The notes: generated by a model from the letters alone, not told the origin. A stretch of 64,000 bases of DNA from Afipia birgiae 34632 (GCF_000308295.2 NZ_HG326655.1:5698-69697); one strand, 5' to 3'; numbered from the stretch's first letter, positions 43,562 to 52,919 are shown. Program-made: numbers and translations.

Positions 43562-44090
43562 TGTCCGCTTCCACCAGCTGCTTGATGCCGGCGAGACCCT
43601 TTTCCATCTCGCCGCCCAGAACCTTGTCCATGCTGACGAAAAGGCAAATCGCCTTGGCGATGAAATCGTTCTGGCCGGAAATCGTCCAGGACACGGAGGT
43701 GCCGCTGCCGTCGGGCTTCAATGAAAAATCCGAATAGCTGGTGCCGACGAACGGCTTCACGAAATCGGTCTTGATTGTCACGCTCTCGCCGGGACGGCTT
43801 TCCGTCAGCGTCATGCGCCCCTCGCCCACCTCGTTATTGCCCGACCACGCGAACACCGCGCCCTTGCCGCTTGCGGGTCCATCGAACGAGGCCTTCGCCG
43901 CCGGATCGCGCTTCGCCCACGGCGACCATGCCTGCCAACGATGGAAATTATCGATCTGCGCGAAAATATCCGGCGCAGGCGCGGACATAACCATGGTTCG
44001 CGAGACGCGATAGTCGGACGGCTGCAGCAGGATCAACGCGACGAACGAACCAATCGTGGCGATCAAGCCAACCAGAATCTTCTGCATCAT
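43539..44090 (-). CDS. SRPBCC-fold (polyketide cyclase-like) membrane-anchored protein
   Basis: The 183-residue protein has one N-terminal membrane helix (ILVGLIATIGSFVALILLQP) and an SRPBCC domain (VMSAPAPDIFAQIDNFHRWQAWSPW, then TISGQNDFIAKAICLFVSMDKVLGG). Such proteins bind hydrophobic ligands. The substrate is unknown. It converges with flbD, and their 3' ends share a hairpin. Confidence 0.75.
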   Translation of the reverse strand: MMQKILVGLIATIGSFVALILLQPSDYRVSRTMVMSAPAPDIFAQIDNFHRWQAWSPWAKRDPAAKASFDGPASGKGAVFAWSGNNEVGEGRMTLTESRPGESVTIKTDFVKPFVGTSYSDFSLKPDGSGTSVSWTISGQNDFIAKAICLFVSMDKVLGGEMEKGLAGIKQLVEADTKKPAKN

Positions 44091-44103
44091 GACACTAGTG
44101 CCC

Positions 44104-44157
44104 CGTATCCGACGTTCGCTTCACTCGCAGCGCCTTCCCGAGCGAACGTCGGATACG
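44104..44157. repeat. Perfect 17-bp inverted repeat
   Basis: Positions 44104-44120 and 44141-44157 are exact inverted copies with a 20-base loop. It lies upstream of the SRPBCC gene, next to a second inverted repeat. It is probably an extragenic palindrome. Confidence 0.85.
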
Positions 44158-44182
44158 AAAGGACACTGGTAAATTATAATTT

Positions 44183-44259
44183 CTGGTGATCCTTCGGTTC
44201 TGACATTCGTAAAAGTGCCCGCGAAAAGCGTGGTACGAATGTCAGAACCGGATCACCAG
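44183..44259. repeat. Long inverted repeat, arms of 26-29 bases with a bulge
   Basis: Arms at 44183-44211 and 44234-44259 match except for a three-base bulge in the left arm. The right arm overlaps the stop codon of the aminotransferase gene, so part of that gene's end forms the hairpin. Confidence 0.85.
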
Positions 44260-45500
44260 CTCTTGCTCCGTTCCACATTCGCGCTGCGGCTGGGCACGCC
44301 GAATTCCTTGCGGCAGACCTCGGCCAGCGCGGCAACGCCGTCGCGGATTTCCTGCACCGACGGACTGGCGAAACACAGCCGCAAGCGGCTCTTGCTGTGC
44401 ACGGCGTTGACCGACCATTCGGTGCCCGGATTGATCGCAATGCCGGACGCCAGCGCCGCCTGATAGAGCTTCAGCGTATCGACATTGTCCGGCAGTTTGA
44501 CCCAGAGAAAAATGCCGCCCGGCGGATCGTCGAATTCCGCCGCCGTGCCGAACTGTTCGGCCAACGCCTCCATCATCGCCTCCAGCTTCAGGCGGAGACC
44601 GCGCGCCAGCTTGGGCACATGATCGCTGAAATGCGCGGCGCAGAACTCCGCCAGCACCATCTGCTCCAGCGCGCCAGAGCCGGCATCGGTCTTGATCGGC
44701 AGGATGCGCGACAGCACCTCCCACGGCGCGACGATGTAACCGACGCGCAACGCCGGCGCGACCGACTTGGAGAACGAACCGATATGGATCACGCCGCCCG
44801 CCTTGTTCATCGCATAGAGCGCGGGCGGGCGCTGTCCGTTCCAGATCAGGTCCGCGTAGCAATCGTCCTCGAAAATTGGCACGCCATACGCTTCCGACAG
44901 CTTCAGCAGTTCGGCGCGGCGCTGTTCGCTCATAATGGTGCCGGTGGGATTCTGCACCGTCGGGATGGTGTAGATGTATTTCGGCCGGATACCTTTGCTC
45001 TTGAGGTCTGCGAGCGCGGACGCCACCGCATCGACGCGCATCCCGTCGCCATCGAGCGGAATGCCGACGATATTGACGCCACGCCGCACCAGCCGCGTGA
45101 TCGATCCCTGATAGCACTCCTGCTCGATCAGCACGGTGTCGCCCGGCGACGTGAGGAGACCGTTGACCAGATCGAGGCCCTGCAGCGAACCCGACGTAAT
45201 CAGGATTTCATCCGCGGTGCAGGTGATGCCGGCATCGCGCTTCAGCTTGCCGACCAGAAATTCGCGCAGCGGGCGATAGCCGAGCGGCCCGCTGTTCAGG
45301 CCATAGGTCGCAAGCGTCGCGCCTTCCCGCGTCAGCACCGCCGTCGACGCCGCCAGCAGCCGATCCACCGGAACCTGATCGGCGTCGTTGTTGCCGCCGA
45401 CGAAATTGTACTTGGGAAAGCCGTTCCATCTCGCGGCCGCAGGCGGCAGGCCCGTGGCCAGCAGCGGCGTGAAATCGAACGTACCTGAAGCAGAAGTCAT
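44253..45500 (-). CDS. PLP-dependent aminotransferase (fold type I, LysN/MocR-like)
   Basis: The 415-residue enzyme has TYGLNSGPLGYRPLREFLVGKL, IYTIPTVQNPTGTIMS, and the pyridoxal-phosphate lysine in HIGSFSKSVAPALRVGY. These are typical of class I/II aminotransferases related to 2-aminoadipate transaminase, but there is no N-terminal HTH as in MocR. GGGGAGACG precedes the ATG at 45500; a longer frame exists but lacks this site. Substrate unknown. Confidence 0.83.
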   Translation of the reverse strand: MTSASGTFDFTPLLATGLPPAAARWNGFPKYNFVGGNNDADQVPVDRLLAASTAVLTREGATLATYGLNSGPLGYRPLREFLVGKLKRDAGITCTADEILITSGSLQGLDLVNGLLTSPGDTVLIEQECYQGSITRLVRRGVNIVGIPLDGDGMRVDAVASALADLKSKGIRPKYIYTIPTVQNPTGTIMSEQRRAELLKLSEAYGVPIFEDDCYADLIWNGQRPPALYAMNKAGGVIHIGSFSKSVAPALRVGYIVAPWEVLSRILPIKTDAGSGALEQMVLAEFCAAHFSDHVPKLARGLRLKLEAMMEALAEQFGTAAEFDDPPGGIFLWVKLPDNVDTLKLYQAALASGIAINPGTEWSVNAVHSKSRLRLCFASPSVQEIRDGVAALAEVCRKEFGVPSRSANVERSKSW

Positions 45501-45627
45501 GACGGCGTCTCCCCGTTTATTGTTGTTTTGCATGAGGGACACCCTCATCGCCGGCATTGCGCAGGCTGTCGCGGCGTCAACTTACAGAAACGGACTGCCG
45601 TGACGCAACCCGCGTCGCGCCGCACGC

Positions 45628-45786
45628 TCAGGCGCGGGATGGCCGGTCGGAGCGTTCATAGATCACCGGCGGCGCGGGATCGTCACCCGCGGTGAAACGC
45701 AGATAGAAATTGTAGGCGAACAGACCGAACACCACCGCAATGAAGGCGATGACGAGAGTGATGACAATGCGTTTGAGGACAATCAT
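45628..45786 (-). CDS. Tiny membrane protein linked to DUF4345
   Basis: A 52-residue protein, MIVLKRIVITLVIAFIAVVF..., with one membrane helix and a polar tail (TAGDDPAPPVIYERSDRP). Its ATG is six bases after the stop of the DUF4345 gene on the same strand, which strongly suggests cotranscription. Function unknown. Confidence 0.65.
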   Translation of the reverse strand: MIVLKRIVITLVIAFIAVVFGLFAYNFYLRFTAGDDPAPPVIYERSDRPSRA

Positions 45787-45792
45787 CGTGCA

Positions 45793-46185
45793 TCAATGCG
45801 GATGCAGTGCCGCGCGTCTGGCGACATGACGTTGCAGCAGCCAGAGCAGCGGCGCGTAGATCAATGTCATGAACATGCCGAACATGCTCCCGACGCTCGG
45901 AATGCCATGCAGCGTCACCGAATAGAGTTCCGCCAGACCGCCCAGAACGATCATGAACGTCAAAATCCCGAACCGCTCGCGGTAACGTTCGACGTGGAGG
46001 ATCGAGAGCAGAAGAACGACGCCCATTCCCGCCATCATGCCCGACAGAAGCCGGAAGTAGTTGTCGACCGTGATCGTGCCGACACCGTGCATGAACTGCA
46101 CGCCGAGGACCACACCGGACAGGCCCAGCCCAAGCAGCACCAGCGCGCTGAACGCCGTGGCGATCTGCAGAAAAAAACGTTCCAT
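45793..46185 (-). CDS. DUF4345 membrane protein
   Basis: The 130-residue protein has four hydrophobic helices (for example LVLLGLGLSGVVLGVQFM and GILTFMIVLGGLAELYSV) and matches DUF4345. The start MERFFLQIATAFSALV at 46185 fits the family better than an upstream in-frame Met. Its role is unknown. Confidence 0.75.
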   Translation of the reverse strand: MERFFLQIATAFSALVLLGLGLSGVVLGVQFMHGVGTITVDNYFRLLSGMMAGMGVVLLLSILHVERYRERFGILTFMIVLGGLAELYSVTLHGIPSVGSMFGMFMTLIYAPLLWLLQRHVARRAALHPH

Positions 46186-46363
46186 GAGCCCACCGGTTGA
46201 TTTGGACCTTGCAGGCCGAACCATATATGAGAAGCGGCGGCGATTGCGACGGATGTTTCACCGTGAATCGCCGCATTATTTGCCATCGCACCAGCTGCGA
46301 GTCAGCTATGCACATGTGCCCGCGCTTGCGGCTCACTTCATATAAAGTATTCACCACATCACG

Positions 46364-47473
46364 ATGACCACCTTTACGCCGCATCAGGATCAGGCGCTCC
46401 GCGCCGTCGCCGACTGGCTCAAGGCCAAGCCAGGCAGGAATGGCACGCCGCCGGTATTCCGGCTGTTCGGCTATGCCGGAACCGGCAAGACCACGCTGGC
46501 GCGGCATATCGCGGACGGCGTCAACGGCAACGTGAAGTTCGCCGCTTTCACGGGCAAGGCGGCGCTGGTCATGCGCAACAAGGGCTGCGACAACGCTTCC
46601 ACGATTCATTCGCTGATCTACCGCACCCGCGAATCCGGCGAAGAGCAGCCGAGCTTTGAGCTGTGGGACGACGCGCCCGCCTCCAAGGCCAAGCTGATCG
46701 TCATCGACGAATGTTCGATGGTGGACGCGGAATTGGGCCGTGACCTGATGTCGTTCGATTGCCCGCTGCTGGTGCTGGGCGATCCGGCGCAGTTGCCGCC
46801 GATCCAGGGCGGCGGCTTTTTCACCGATGCCGAACCGGACGCGATGCTCACCGAGGTTCACCGTCAGGCGCAGGACGATCCGATCGTGCGAATGTCGATG
46901 GCGGTGCGCGAAGGCCGGTCGCTCGATCTCGGCACCTTCGGTGAGTCTGAAGTGGTGCGGCGTGATGCGCTCGATCCGGATCGGGTGATGGCGGCGGATC
47001 AGGTTCTGGTCGGCCGGAACAACACCCGCCGCGCCTACAACATGCGGGTGCGGCAGAAACAGAACATCGAGGATCCGTTGCCGGTGGCGGGCGACAAGCT
47101 GGTCTGCCTGCGCAACAACCGCAAGAAGGCGCTGTTCAACGGCGGCCTGTGGCGCGTGAAATCGCGCACGCCGTCGAAATCGAAAATTCTCACCATGCGG
47201 CTTTCGCCTGACGAGGAATTCGGCGCGAAGGTCACCAAGGTTTCGGTGCGGCAGGATTGCTTCAGCGGCGGCATCGAGGACATTCCGTGGGAGCAGCGCC
47301 GCCCCTACGACGAGTTCGATTACGGCTACGTGCTGACGGTGCACAAGTCACAAGGCTCGCAGTGGAACGACGTCGTGCTGTTCGACGAGAGCTTCGCCTT
47401 TCAGGACAGCCGCGCCCGCTGGCTCTACACCGGCATTACCCGCGCGGCGAAACGGTTAACGGTGGTGGTCTAA
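46364..47473 (+). CDS. RecD-like ATP-dependent DNA helicase
   Basis: The 369-residue superfamily I helicase has Walker A LFGYAGTGKTTLA, Walker B VIDECSMVD, LVLGDPAQLPP, and C-terminal motifs YVLTVHKSQGSQW and YTGITRAAK. It is shorter than RecD2 and lacks its N-terminal region. It may act in repair or phage-like roles. It stands alone in this core region. Confidence 0.85.
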   Translation: MTTFTPHQDQALRAVADWLKAKPGRNGTPPVFRLFGYAGTGKTTLARHIADGVNGNVKFAAFTGKAALVMRNKGCDNASTIHSLIYRTRESGEEQPSFELWDDAPASKAKLIVIDECSMVDAELGRDLMSFDCPLLVLGDPAQLPPIQGGGFFTDAEPDAMLTEVHRQAQDDPIVRMSMAVREGRSLDLGTFGESEVVRRDALDPDRVMAADQVLVGRNNTRRAYNMRVRQKQNIEDPLPVAGDKLVCLRNNRKKALFNGGLWRVKSRTPSKSKILTMRLSPDEEFGAKVTKVSVRQDCFSGGIEDIPWEQRRPYDEFDYGYVLTVHKSQGSQWNDVVLFDESFAFQDSRARWLYTGITRAAKRLTVVV

Positions 47474-47654
47474 TACTTTTTGCTGGTGCCCTCTTTCGCA
47501 TCGCAAAATGCAATTTCCTTGAGCAGGTGCCTTTTCAACACCTATGGTCGTTCCCAAGCAGGCCGAAAGGGCTGGCTTCGCCGTGGGGGCATGGCGAGCG
47601 GAGAGCTGCAACAGCGGACGCGCGCCAGATAGGTGGGCTGAGGAACGCCGGGGG

Positions 47655-49340
47655 ATGACCGATTCCACAAGTGGCGGGCTGGATCTTTCCGGCCGCGATC
47701 TCGCTGGCGCCGGTCTCGGCGAGCGGCTGAAGCGCTATGCGCAGTGGCTCAGCCGGCGCAACGCATTTGACCTGGCTTCCTGCGCCGCGCTGGCCGCGCT
47801 TGTCGTTGTCGCGCTGTGGACCTTCCAGAACTACGCGATCTCCAACGACGAGGGCGTGCAGCATCGCTACGGCGAGCTGATCATCGCCTACTACAAGAGC
47901 GGCTTCACCGACCAGTCGCTGTTCAAGCTCGACAACCTCTATCTCTACGGCGGACTGTTCGACATCGCCGCGCTCGGTCTGGCGCAGATCCTGCCCGTCG
48001 ATCAGTACGAACTGCGCCATCTGCTGTGCGCACTGATCGGCATCGGCGGCATCGGCGCTGCGGCCGCCACGGCGCGGCTGATCGCAAACCCGCGCGCCGC
48101 CTTCTTCACCATCGTGGCGCTGGTGCTGTGTGGCTCGTGGTACGGCGGCATGTTCAACCACACCAAGGGCATTCCGCTGGCCGCCTTCATGGCCGGCGCG
48201 ATGTATTTCCTGATCCGCGCCACCCGCGATCTGCCGGTGCCGCGGATGCGCGACGTGATCGGATTCGGCGTCATGACCGGCGCCGCGCTCGGCATCAGGT
48301 CGCTCAGCCTGCTGCTGATCGGATATGCCGGTCTCGCCATTCTGCTGAGTGTGCCCCGCCCGGTGATCGGCCACTGGCAGGAGCGCACGCGGTTCGTGAT
48401 GCGATCGGCCCTGTGGTTCCTGCCCGCGCTGCTGATCGCCTATGTCATCATGATCGCGGCGTGGCCATGGGCGGCGCTGTCGCCGCTCAATCCGATCCGC
48501 GGTCTGCTGTCGTTCAACGACTTCCACTATCACATCCGCACGATCCTGTTCGGCAAGGTCTACGAGATGGCCGACGTGCCGCGTTACTACGTGCCCACCT
48601 ACATCGCGATCCGGCTGCCGCTGCTGACGCTCGGCGGAACGCTGCTTGCGCTCGCACTGCTCCTGCTGCCGGAACGCATCGGCGGCATCAGCGGTGCGCG
48701 CCGCCGCGAACTCGGGCTGATTGCGTTCGCCGCGATTTTCCCGGTGGCGTGTCAGGTCATCACCGAGGGACCGGCGCTCGACGGCTGGCGCCATTTCCTG
48801 TTCGTGTTTCCGCCGATTGCAATTCTCGCCGGCGTCGGCCTCAGCGCCTCGATCAGCGCGCTGGCGCGGCTGCATCGCGGCACCATGATCGTCTGGCTCG
48901 CCATCGTCTCCACGGGATACACCTGGACGGCTGGCAAACTGTATCACCTGCATCCCTATGAGTATCTCTACTACAATCAGCTCGTCGGCGGACTGGAAGG
49001 CGCGTCGCGGCGCTTCGTCACCGATTACTGGGTCAACATCATGCCCGAGGCGGTGGAGGAGCTGCACGATTTCCTCGACCGCACCGAGCCCGCCACAGCG
49101 AAGACCAACACCTATCGTGTCGCCGTTTGCGGCGAGCGCGTCTCTTATGAAGAGTATGCACGTCCGAACCTGCAATGGCTCAGGATGCATGACTGGCGTC
49201 TCGCCGATTTCTACATCGCGCCGACACACATGAACTGCGACCGTATCCTTGCCGGAAAGGTCATCGGCAAAATCGAGCGCCTGGGCGTGACGATCGGCGT
49301 GATCAAGGATCGCCGCGCCGTGCGGGAGCGTGAAGAATGA
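47655..49340 (+). CDS. Polytopic membrane protein, glycosyltransferase-39-like
   Basis: The 561-residue protein has about ten membrane helices and the early DEG sequence (YAISNDEGVQHRYGELI), where an acidic pair in the first loop recalls the GT-C (ArnT/PMT) fold that uses lipid-linked sugars. A large periplasmic C-terminal domain follows. The ATG at 47655 was chosen because the longer frame's first 37 residues look non-coding. The substrate is unknown. Confidence 0.65.
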   Translation: MTDSTSGGLDLSGRDLAGAGLGERLKRYAQWLSRRNAFDLASCAALAALVVVALWTFQNYAISNDEGVQHRYGELIIAYYKSGFTDQSLFKLDNLYLYGGLFDIAALGLAQILPVDQYELRHLLCALIGIGGIGAAAATARLIANPRAAFFTIVALVLCGSWYGGMFNHTKGIPLAAFMAGAMYFLIRATRDLPVPRMRDVIGFGVMTGAALGIRSLSLLLIGYAGLAILLSVPRPVIGHWQERTRFVMRSALWFLPALLIAYVIMIAAWPWAALSPLNPIRGLLSFNDFHYHIRTILFGKVYEMADVPRYYVPTYIAIRLPLLTLGGTLLALALLLLPERIGGISGARRRELGLIAFAAIFPVACQVITEGPALDGWRHFLFVFPPIAILAGVGLSASISALARLHRGTMIVWLAIVSTGYTWTAGKLYHLHPYEYLYYNQLVGGLEGASRRFVTDYWVNIMPEAVEELHDFLDRTEPATAKTNTYRVAVCGERVSYEEYARPNLQWLRMHDWRLADFYIAPTHMNCDRILAGKVIGKIERLGVTIGVIKDRRAVREREE

Positions 49341-49506
49341 CTCGCAGCACGAACGGCTGCAACAATTCCCCACCAAGATACCGGCGCTCGCCAAGATACC
49401 GACATTAATACTTCGGAAAGTGTAAGCGATCGTGGGAAACTTTCCGCACCGCGATGAGTTATGATCAATCCACCCGAAATTCTCGATCCAAACTAAAGGA
49501 ATAGAT

Positions 49507-49914
49507 ATGCGAACTGGAAAACTTCTCGCAGCCGCGCTGCTTGCCGGCTCGACAGCCCTTGCCGTCTCGCAGCCCGCAGCCGCGGCGCCGCTGATGAGCA
49601 ACACGCTGCTGTCTGGCGTGGCTTCAACCTCAAGCAACGTCGAGAGCGTGCAGTATTATCCCGTTCGCCGCCATGGTCATGGCCATGGTCACCATGGATA
49701 CGGCCACCATCATCGCCACGGATACGGCTATGGCGGCACTGCTGCGGGCGTCGGCCTCGGTCTCGCCGCGGGTGCAGTGATCGGCGGCGCGATTGCCGCT
49801 TCGCAGGCACAGGCGCAACAGAACCACGCTTACTGTTCGCAGCGCTATCGCTCCTACGATCCGGCGTCGGGCACCTACCTGAACAACAACGGCAACCGCT
49901 ATCCTTGCCCGTAA
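49507..49914 (+). CDS. BA14K-family secreted protein
   Basis: The 135-residue protein has a signal peptide (LLAAALLAGSTALAVSQPAAA), a His/Gly-rich middle (HGHGHGHHGYGHHHRHG) that may bind metal, a Gly/Ala helix and the BA14K end YCSQRYRSYDPASGTYL...RYPCP. BA14K proteins of Brucella and Bradyrhizobium have lectin-like activity. An intrinsic terminator follows the stop. Confidence 0.85.
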   Translation: MRTGKLLAAALLAGSTALAVSQPAAAAPLMSNTLLSGVASTSSNVESVQYYPVRRHGHGHGHHGYGHHHRHGYGYGGTAAGVGLGLAAGAVIGGAIAASQAQAQQNHAYCSQRYRSYDPASGTYLNNNGNRYPCP

Positions 49915-49942
49915 GTTGGCCCGCAAGTCCTGAACGATCACC

Positions 49943-49976
49943 AAAACCGCGAGACGAATGTCTCGCGGTTTTTTGT
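49943..49976 (+). terminator. Intrinsic terminator after BA14K
   Basis: An AACCGCGAGAC/GTCTCGCGGTT stem with a four-base loop is followed by T's. Confidence 0.8.
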
Positions 49977-50076
49977 TGATGCAATACTGCAATACCTATG
50001 GTTTGCGATGGGGCGCTCGGCTAGGCTCCGCGCATCGCCGCAAGGCGAAACAAAAAACGACCACCGGGGAAATGCC

Positions 50077-51414
50077 ATGATGAGTGCCACCATCCGCACG
50101 CATGCCGCACGATATGCTGTCGCCCTGCTCACGCTCACGGGGGTGAACATGATTCCTTCCACCGGAGTGGATGCGCAAACCGCCCAGCCGCTTCCGACAG
50201 CAGCGCAGACCGATCCGAAGACGCTCGGCATGATGCAGGGCTTTCCGCCGCCCCCGGACAAGACCATCCGCTTTATCGACGGCTCGTCGTCACGTTTTCC
50301 GAACACCCGCTGGTCGTTCAGCCACTTCCGCGAACTGGTGCCGACCGCGGCGGTGTCGCGCGGCGAAGCACCGGTGGTGCCGCTGCCGCGCGCCGAACGC
50401 GATCTCGGCGGCGTCGCCATCACCACCATGGACGGCAAGCCGATCACCTTCAACGACGCGATGCAGCTGACCTATACCGACGGCATCGTCGTGCTGCACA
50501 AGGGCAAGATCGTCTTCGAAAAGTATTTCGGCGAAGGCAGCCCGCAGCTGCCGCACATCGCATTCTCGGTGACGAAGTCCTTCGTCGGCACGCTGGCGGC
50601 GGTGCTCGCGGCCAACGGCAAACTCGATCCCGCAGCGCCCGTCACCAAGTACGTGCCCGAACTGAAAGACACGGCCTATGGCGACGCCACCGTGCGCCAG
50701 GTGATGGATATGACCATCGGCGTGAAGTTCTCGGAAAACTATTCCGATCCGAATGCCGAAGTGTTCGACTACGCCCGCGCCGGCGGCATGATGCCGATCG
50801 CCCCCGGCTATCAGGGGCCGCGCAGCTTTTACGACTTCCTCGTCAAGCTGAACAAGGAAGGCGAGCACGGCCAGGCCTTTGCCTACAAGACGGCGAACGC
50901 CGAAGTGCTGGCCTGGATCGTCAAGCGCGCCTCAGGCCAGTCGCTGGCGGACCTGCTGTCGTCGGAAATCTGGTCGAAGCTCGGCGCGGAGCATGACGGT
51001 TACTTCATGGTCGACAGCGTCGGAACGGAATCCGGCGGCGGCGGCCTCAACACCGGGCTGCGCGATCTCGCACGCTTCGGCGAAATGATGCGCAACAAGG
51101 GCAAGTTCAACGGCCAGCAGGTGATTCCTGAAGCCGCCGTCGCCGACGTGGCGCAAGGCGGCAAGAAGGAGGACTTCGCCAAGGCCGGTTACGCACTGCT
51201 GAAGGGCTGGTCCTATCGCGACATGTGGTGGATCACCCACAACGAGCATAACGCCTACATGGCGCGCGGCATCTACGGCCAGAGCGTGTATGTCGATCCG
51301 ACCGCAGAGATGGTGATCGCCCGCTACGCCTCGCATCCGATGGCGGCCAACGCCGCCAACGATCCGGTCTCGCTGCCGATGTACATGGCGCTGGCGAAGG
51401 AACTGATGAAGTAG
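50077..51414 (+). CDS. Serine hydrolase, class C beta-lactamase/DD-peptidase fold
   Basis: The 445-residue secreted protein has a signal peptide and the SxxK motif in FSVTKSFVG. A likely YxN-type element is seen in AYKTANAEV and a conserved Gly-rich block in GTESGGGGLNTGLRDLARFG. GGGGAAAT precedes the ATG at 50077. The family includes esterases, peptidases and penicillin-binding relatives, so activity on beta-lactams cannot be inferred. Confidence 0.8.
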   Translation: MMSATIRTHAARYAVALLTLTGVNMIPSTGVDAQTAQPLPTAAQTDPKTLGMMQGFPPPPDKTIRFIDGSSSRFPNTRWSFSHFRELVPTAAVSRGEAPVVPLPRAERDLGGVAITTMDGKPITFNDAMQLTYTDGIVVLHKGKIVFEKYFGEGSPQLPHIAFSVTKSFVGTLAAVLAANGKLDPAAPVTKYVPELKDTAYGDATVRQVMDMTIGVKFSENYSDPNAEVFDYARAGGMMPIAPGYQGPRSFYDFLVKLNKEGEHGQAFAYKTANAEVLAWIVKRASGQSLADLLSSEIWSKLGAEHDGYFMVDSVGTESGGGGLNTGLRDLARFGEMMRNKGKFNGQQVIPEAAVADVAQGGKKEDFAKAGYALLKGWSYRDMWWITHNEHNAYMARGIYGQSVYVDPTAEMVIARYASHPMAANAANDPVSLPMYMALAKELMK

Positions 51415-51457
51415 GCGCGCTTTCGCGCATGCTGCACGAGCCTTGATGTGACAACAG

Positions 51458-51485
51458 CGTCGTCCCCGCTTTCGCGGGGACGACG
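51458..51485. repeat. Extragenic palindrome (CGTCGTCCCCGC type)
   Basis: Perfect 12-base inverted arms around a TTTC loop, a widely scattered sequence in Bradyrhizobium-group genomes. It lies after the hydrolase gene. Confidence 0.85.
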
Positions 51486-51521
51486 TGCGGTGAAATCGCC
51501 CCCGATCGCTTCTTGCCGATG

Positions 51522-51800
51522 CTAGGCCACATCCCGCCGCGGCATCGCGATCACAGCATGCGCGGACACATCGTCCAGCACCTGCCGCAATTCCTCCTCC
51601 AGATATTCGTTGGCGATGATCAGCGCCTTGAGCGCGCCGCGAAGATCGCCGCCACAGGTGGCGATCGCGCTGTCGACAGCGCGGTCGTAACGGTCGATGT
51701 CTTTCTGCGTGGCCGGTGTAAACATGATGGCATCCCCGATGCTGGCAGAGAACCCGCCCGGCCGGGACATATGGTCCGGCAGTCGCGGCGTGATTTTCAT
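51522..51800 (-). CDS. Small uncharacterised helical protein
   Basis: A 92-residue protein, MKITPRLPDHMSRPG..., with a conserved-looking part QKDIDRYDRAVDSAIATCGGDLRGALKALIIANEYLEEELRQ. The start could instead be the internal Met at 51725 (MFTPATQKD), which begins the likely conserved part. No good ribosome site decides. The function is unknown. Confidence 0.5.
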   Translation of the reverse strand: MKITPRLPDHMSRPGGFSASIGDAIMFTPATQKDIDRYDRAVDSAIATCGGDLRGALKALIIANEYLEEELRQVLDDVSAHAVIAMPRRDVA

Positions 51801-51924
51801 GTTCTTTATTTGTTCTTTGCGGGATCGCGCTGTCAAGAGGCCCACCCGGTTTACCCACATTCAGCACCGGCGCGAAAACGCCGGCGGCAACGCACCTCCG
51901 GACGCCTTCGGCCGAAGCTAACGC

Positions 51925-52404
51925 TCAAAGCGTTTGCAGATGAGCGGCGAGACGATCGGTGCTGACGCTGATCATGTCGCTGAAGCCCATCTGGGCGGCG
52001 AAATCGCGCTCGGCGATCGAATTGAACCGCGCCACCAGTTTCCACTTGGTCTGCTGGCCGTGATCCTCGAACGTCACGATGTTGACGCAGGTCGGCGGGC
52101 CGCCTTGTGCCTTGCCGTGATTGACGTCCTGCCAGACCAGCCGCTCCGGCCGGACCACTTCCACAAAGATGAAGTTGAAGGTGAACTGCTGACCGTCCGG
52201 GGTACGCATGACGTGATGCCATTTGCCGCCGGGGCGAACGTCCATCTCGCAGACCGGATTGGTGAAGCCCGGCCCACCCCACCATTGCGACACGTGTTTC
52301 GGATCGGTCATGGTCTCCCAGACAAGATCCCGTGGCGCATCGAACATGCGGCTCATCAGGATCACCGCTTCCGTAACGGAGTTAGCTTCTACGCTTGCAC
52401 TCAT
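51925..52404 (-). CDS. SRPBCC (AHSA1-like) protein
   Basis: The 159-residue protein has the AHSA1 core, RMFDAPRDLVWETMTDPKHVSQWWGG and PGGKWHHVMRTPDGQ. AAGGAAACCCC precedes the ATG at 52404. It lies 51 bases after the ArsR gene on the same strand, an arrangement common in proteobacteria, where ArsR regulates the SRPBCC partner. Confidence 0.83.
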   Translation of the reverse strand: MSASVEANSVTEAVILMSRMFDAPRDLVWETMTDPKHVSQWWGGPGFTNPVCEMDVRPGGKWHHVMRTPDGQQFTFNFIFVEVVRPERLVWQDVNHGKAQGGPPTCVNIVTFEDHGQQTKWKLVARFNSIAERDFAAQMGFSDMISVSTDRLAAHLQTL

Positions 52405-52455
52405 GGGGTTTCCTTTCATGACCTTCGTGACGATTTGAGGCGGGTTCGCAAACAC

Positions 52456-52803
52456 TCAGACGCCGGAGGAATCGGAGCCGGGCTTCTTCATGGTCTTCAG
52501 GTAGTCGGCGAGGTGATCGAGGCTGCGGTCCCAGAACCGCCGATAGCCTTCCACCCACTCGGAAATGTCCGCGAGCGGCGCCGCCTCGAGATGGCAGGGC
52601 CGCCATTGGGCCTCGCGCCCGCGCGAGATCAGCCCGGCCGTTTCCAGCACCTTCAGATGCTTGGACACCGCCGCCAGACTCATGTCGTAAGGCTCGGCCA
52701 GTTCAGTCACCGTGGCATCGCCGGTCGCCAGCCGCGCCAGGATGCCCCGCCGGGTTGGGTCCGCGAGGGCAAAGAGTGTCGAGGAAAGCCGGTCTTGAGC
52801 CAT
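52456..52803 (-). CDS. ArsR-family transcriptional regulator
   Basis: The 115-residue winged-helix protein has LFALADPTRRGILARLATGDATVTELAEPYDMSLAAVSKHLKVLETAGLI (about residues 10-60, in part) and then RGREAQWRPCHLEA. It lacks the classic metal-binding ELCVC motif, so it probably responds to something other than arsenic. It likely controls itself and the SRPBCC gene through the palindrome just upstream. Confidence 0.88.
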   Translation of the reverse strand: MAQDRLSSTLFALADPTRRGILARLATGDATVTELAEPYDMSLAAVSKHLKVLETAGLISRGREAQWRPCHLEAAPLADISEWVEGYRRFWDRSLDHLADYLKTMKKPGSDSSGV

Positions 52804-52813
52804 CGGAGGCCTA

Positions 52814-52850
52814 TATTCAACCTATCAGTTAACAACCTTTTGGTTGAATA
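52814..52850 (-). promoter_or_regulatory. Palindromic operator candidate for the ArsR operon
   Basis: Perfect 9-base inverted arms (TATTCAACC ... GGTTGAATA) enclose about 19 bases. The left arm lies about 10 bases before the ArsR start. ArsR proteins bind such dyads. Confidence 0.45.
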
Positions 52851-52919
52851 CAGGCGAACCAGCCAGGCGTCAAGCATGTTGGTGCCCAGCGGTCTTGACA
52901 TTTCCCGATATTGTGATTA

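Noticed and set aside
45683-47344. A 553-codon open frame on the minus strand opposite the RecD-like helicase
   Set aside because: It is an antisense shadow of high-GC coding sequence; its translation lacks domains, while the plus strand encodes clear helicase motifs.
47535-49637. A 700-codon minus-strand open frame opposite the membrane protein
   Set aside because: Composition (His/Arg/Gln-rich, no motifs) is that of an antisense frame; the plus strand has regular membrane helices and a good start.
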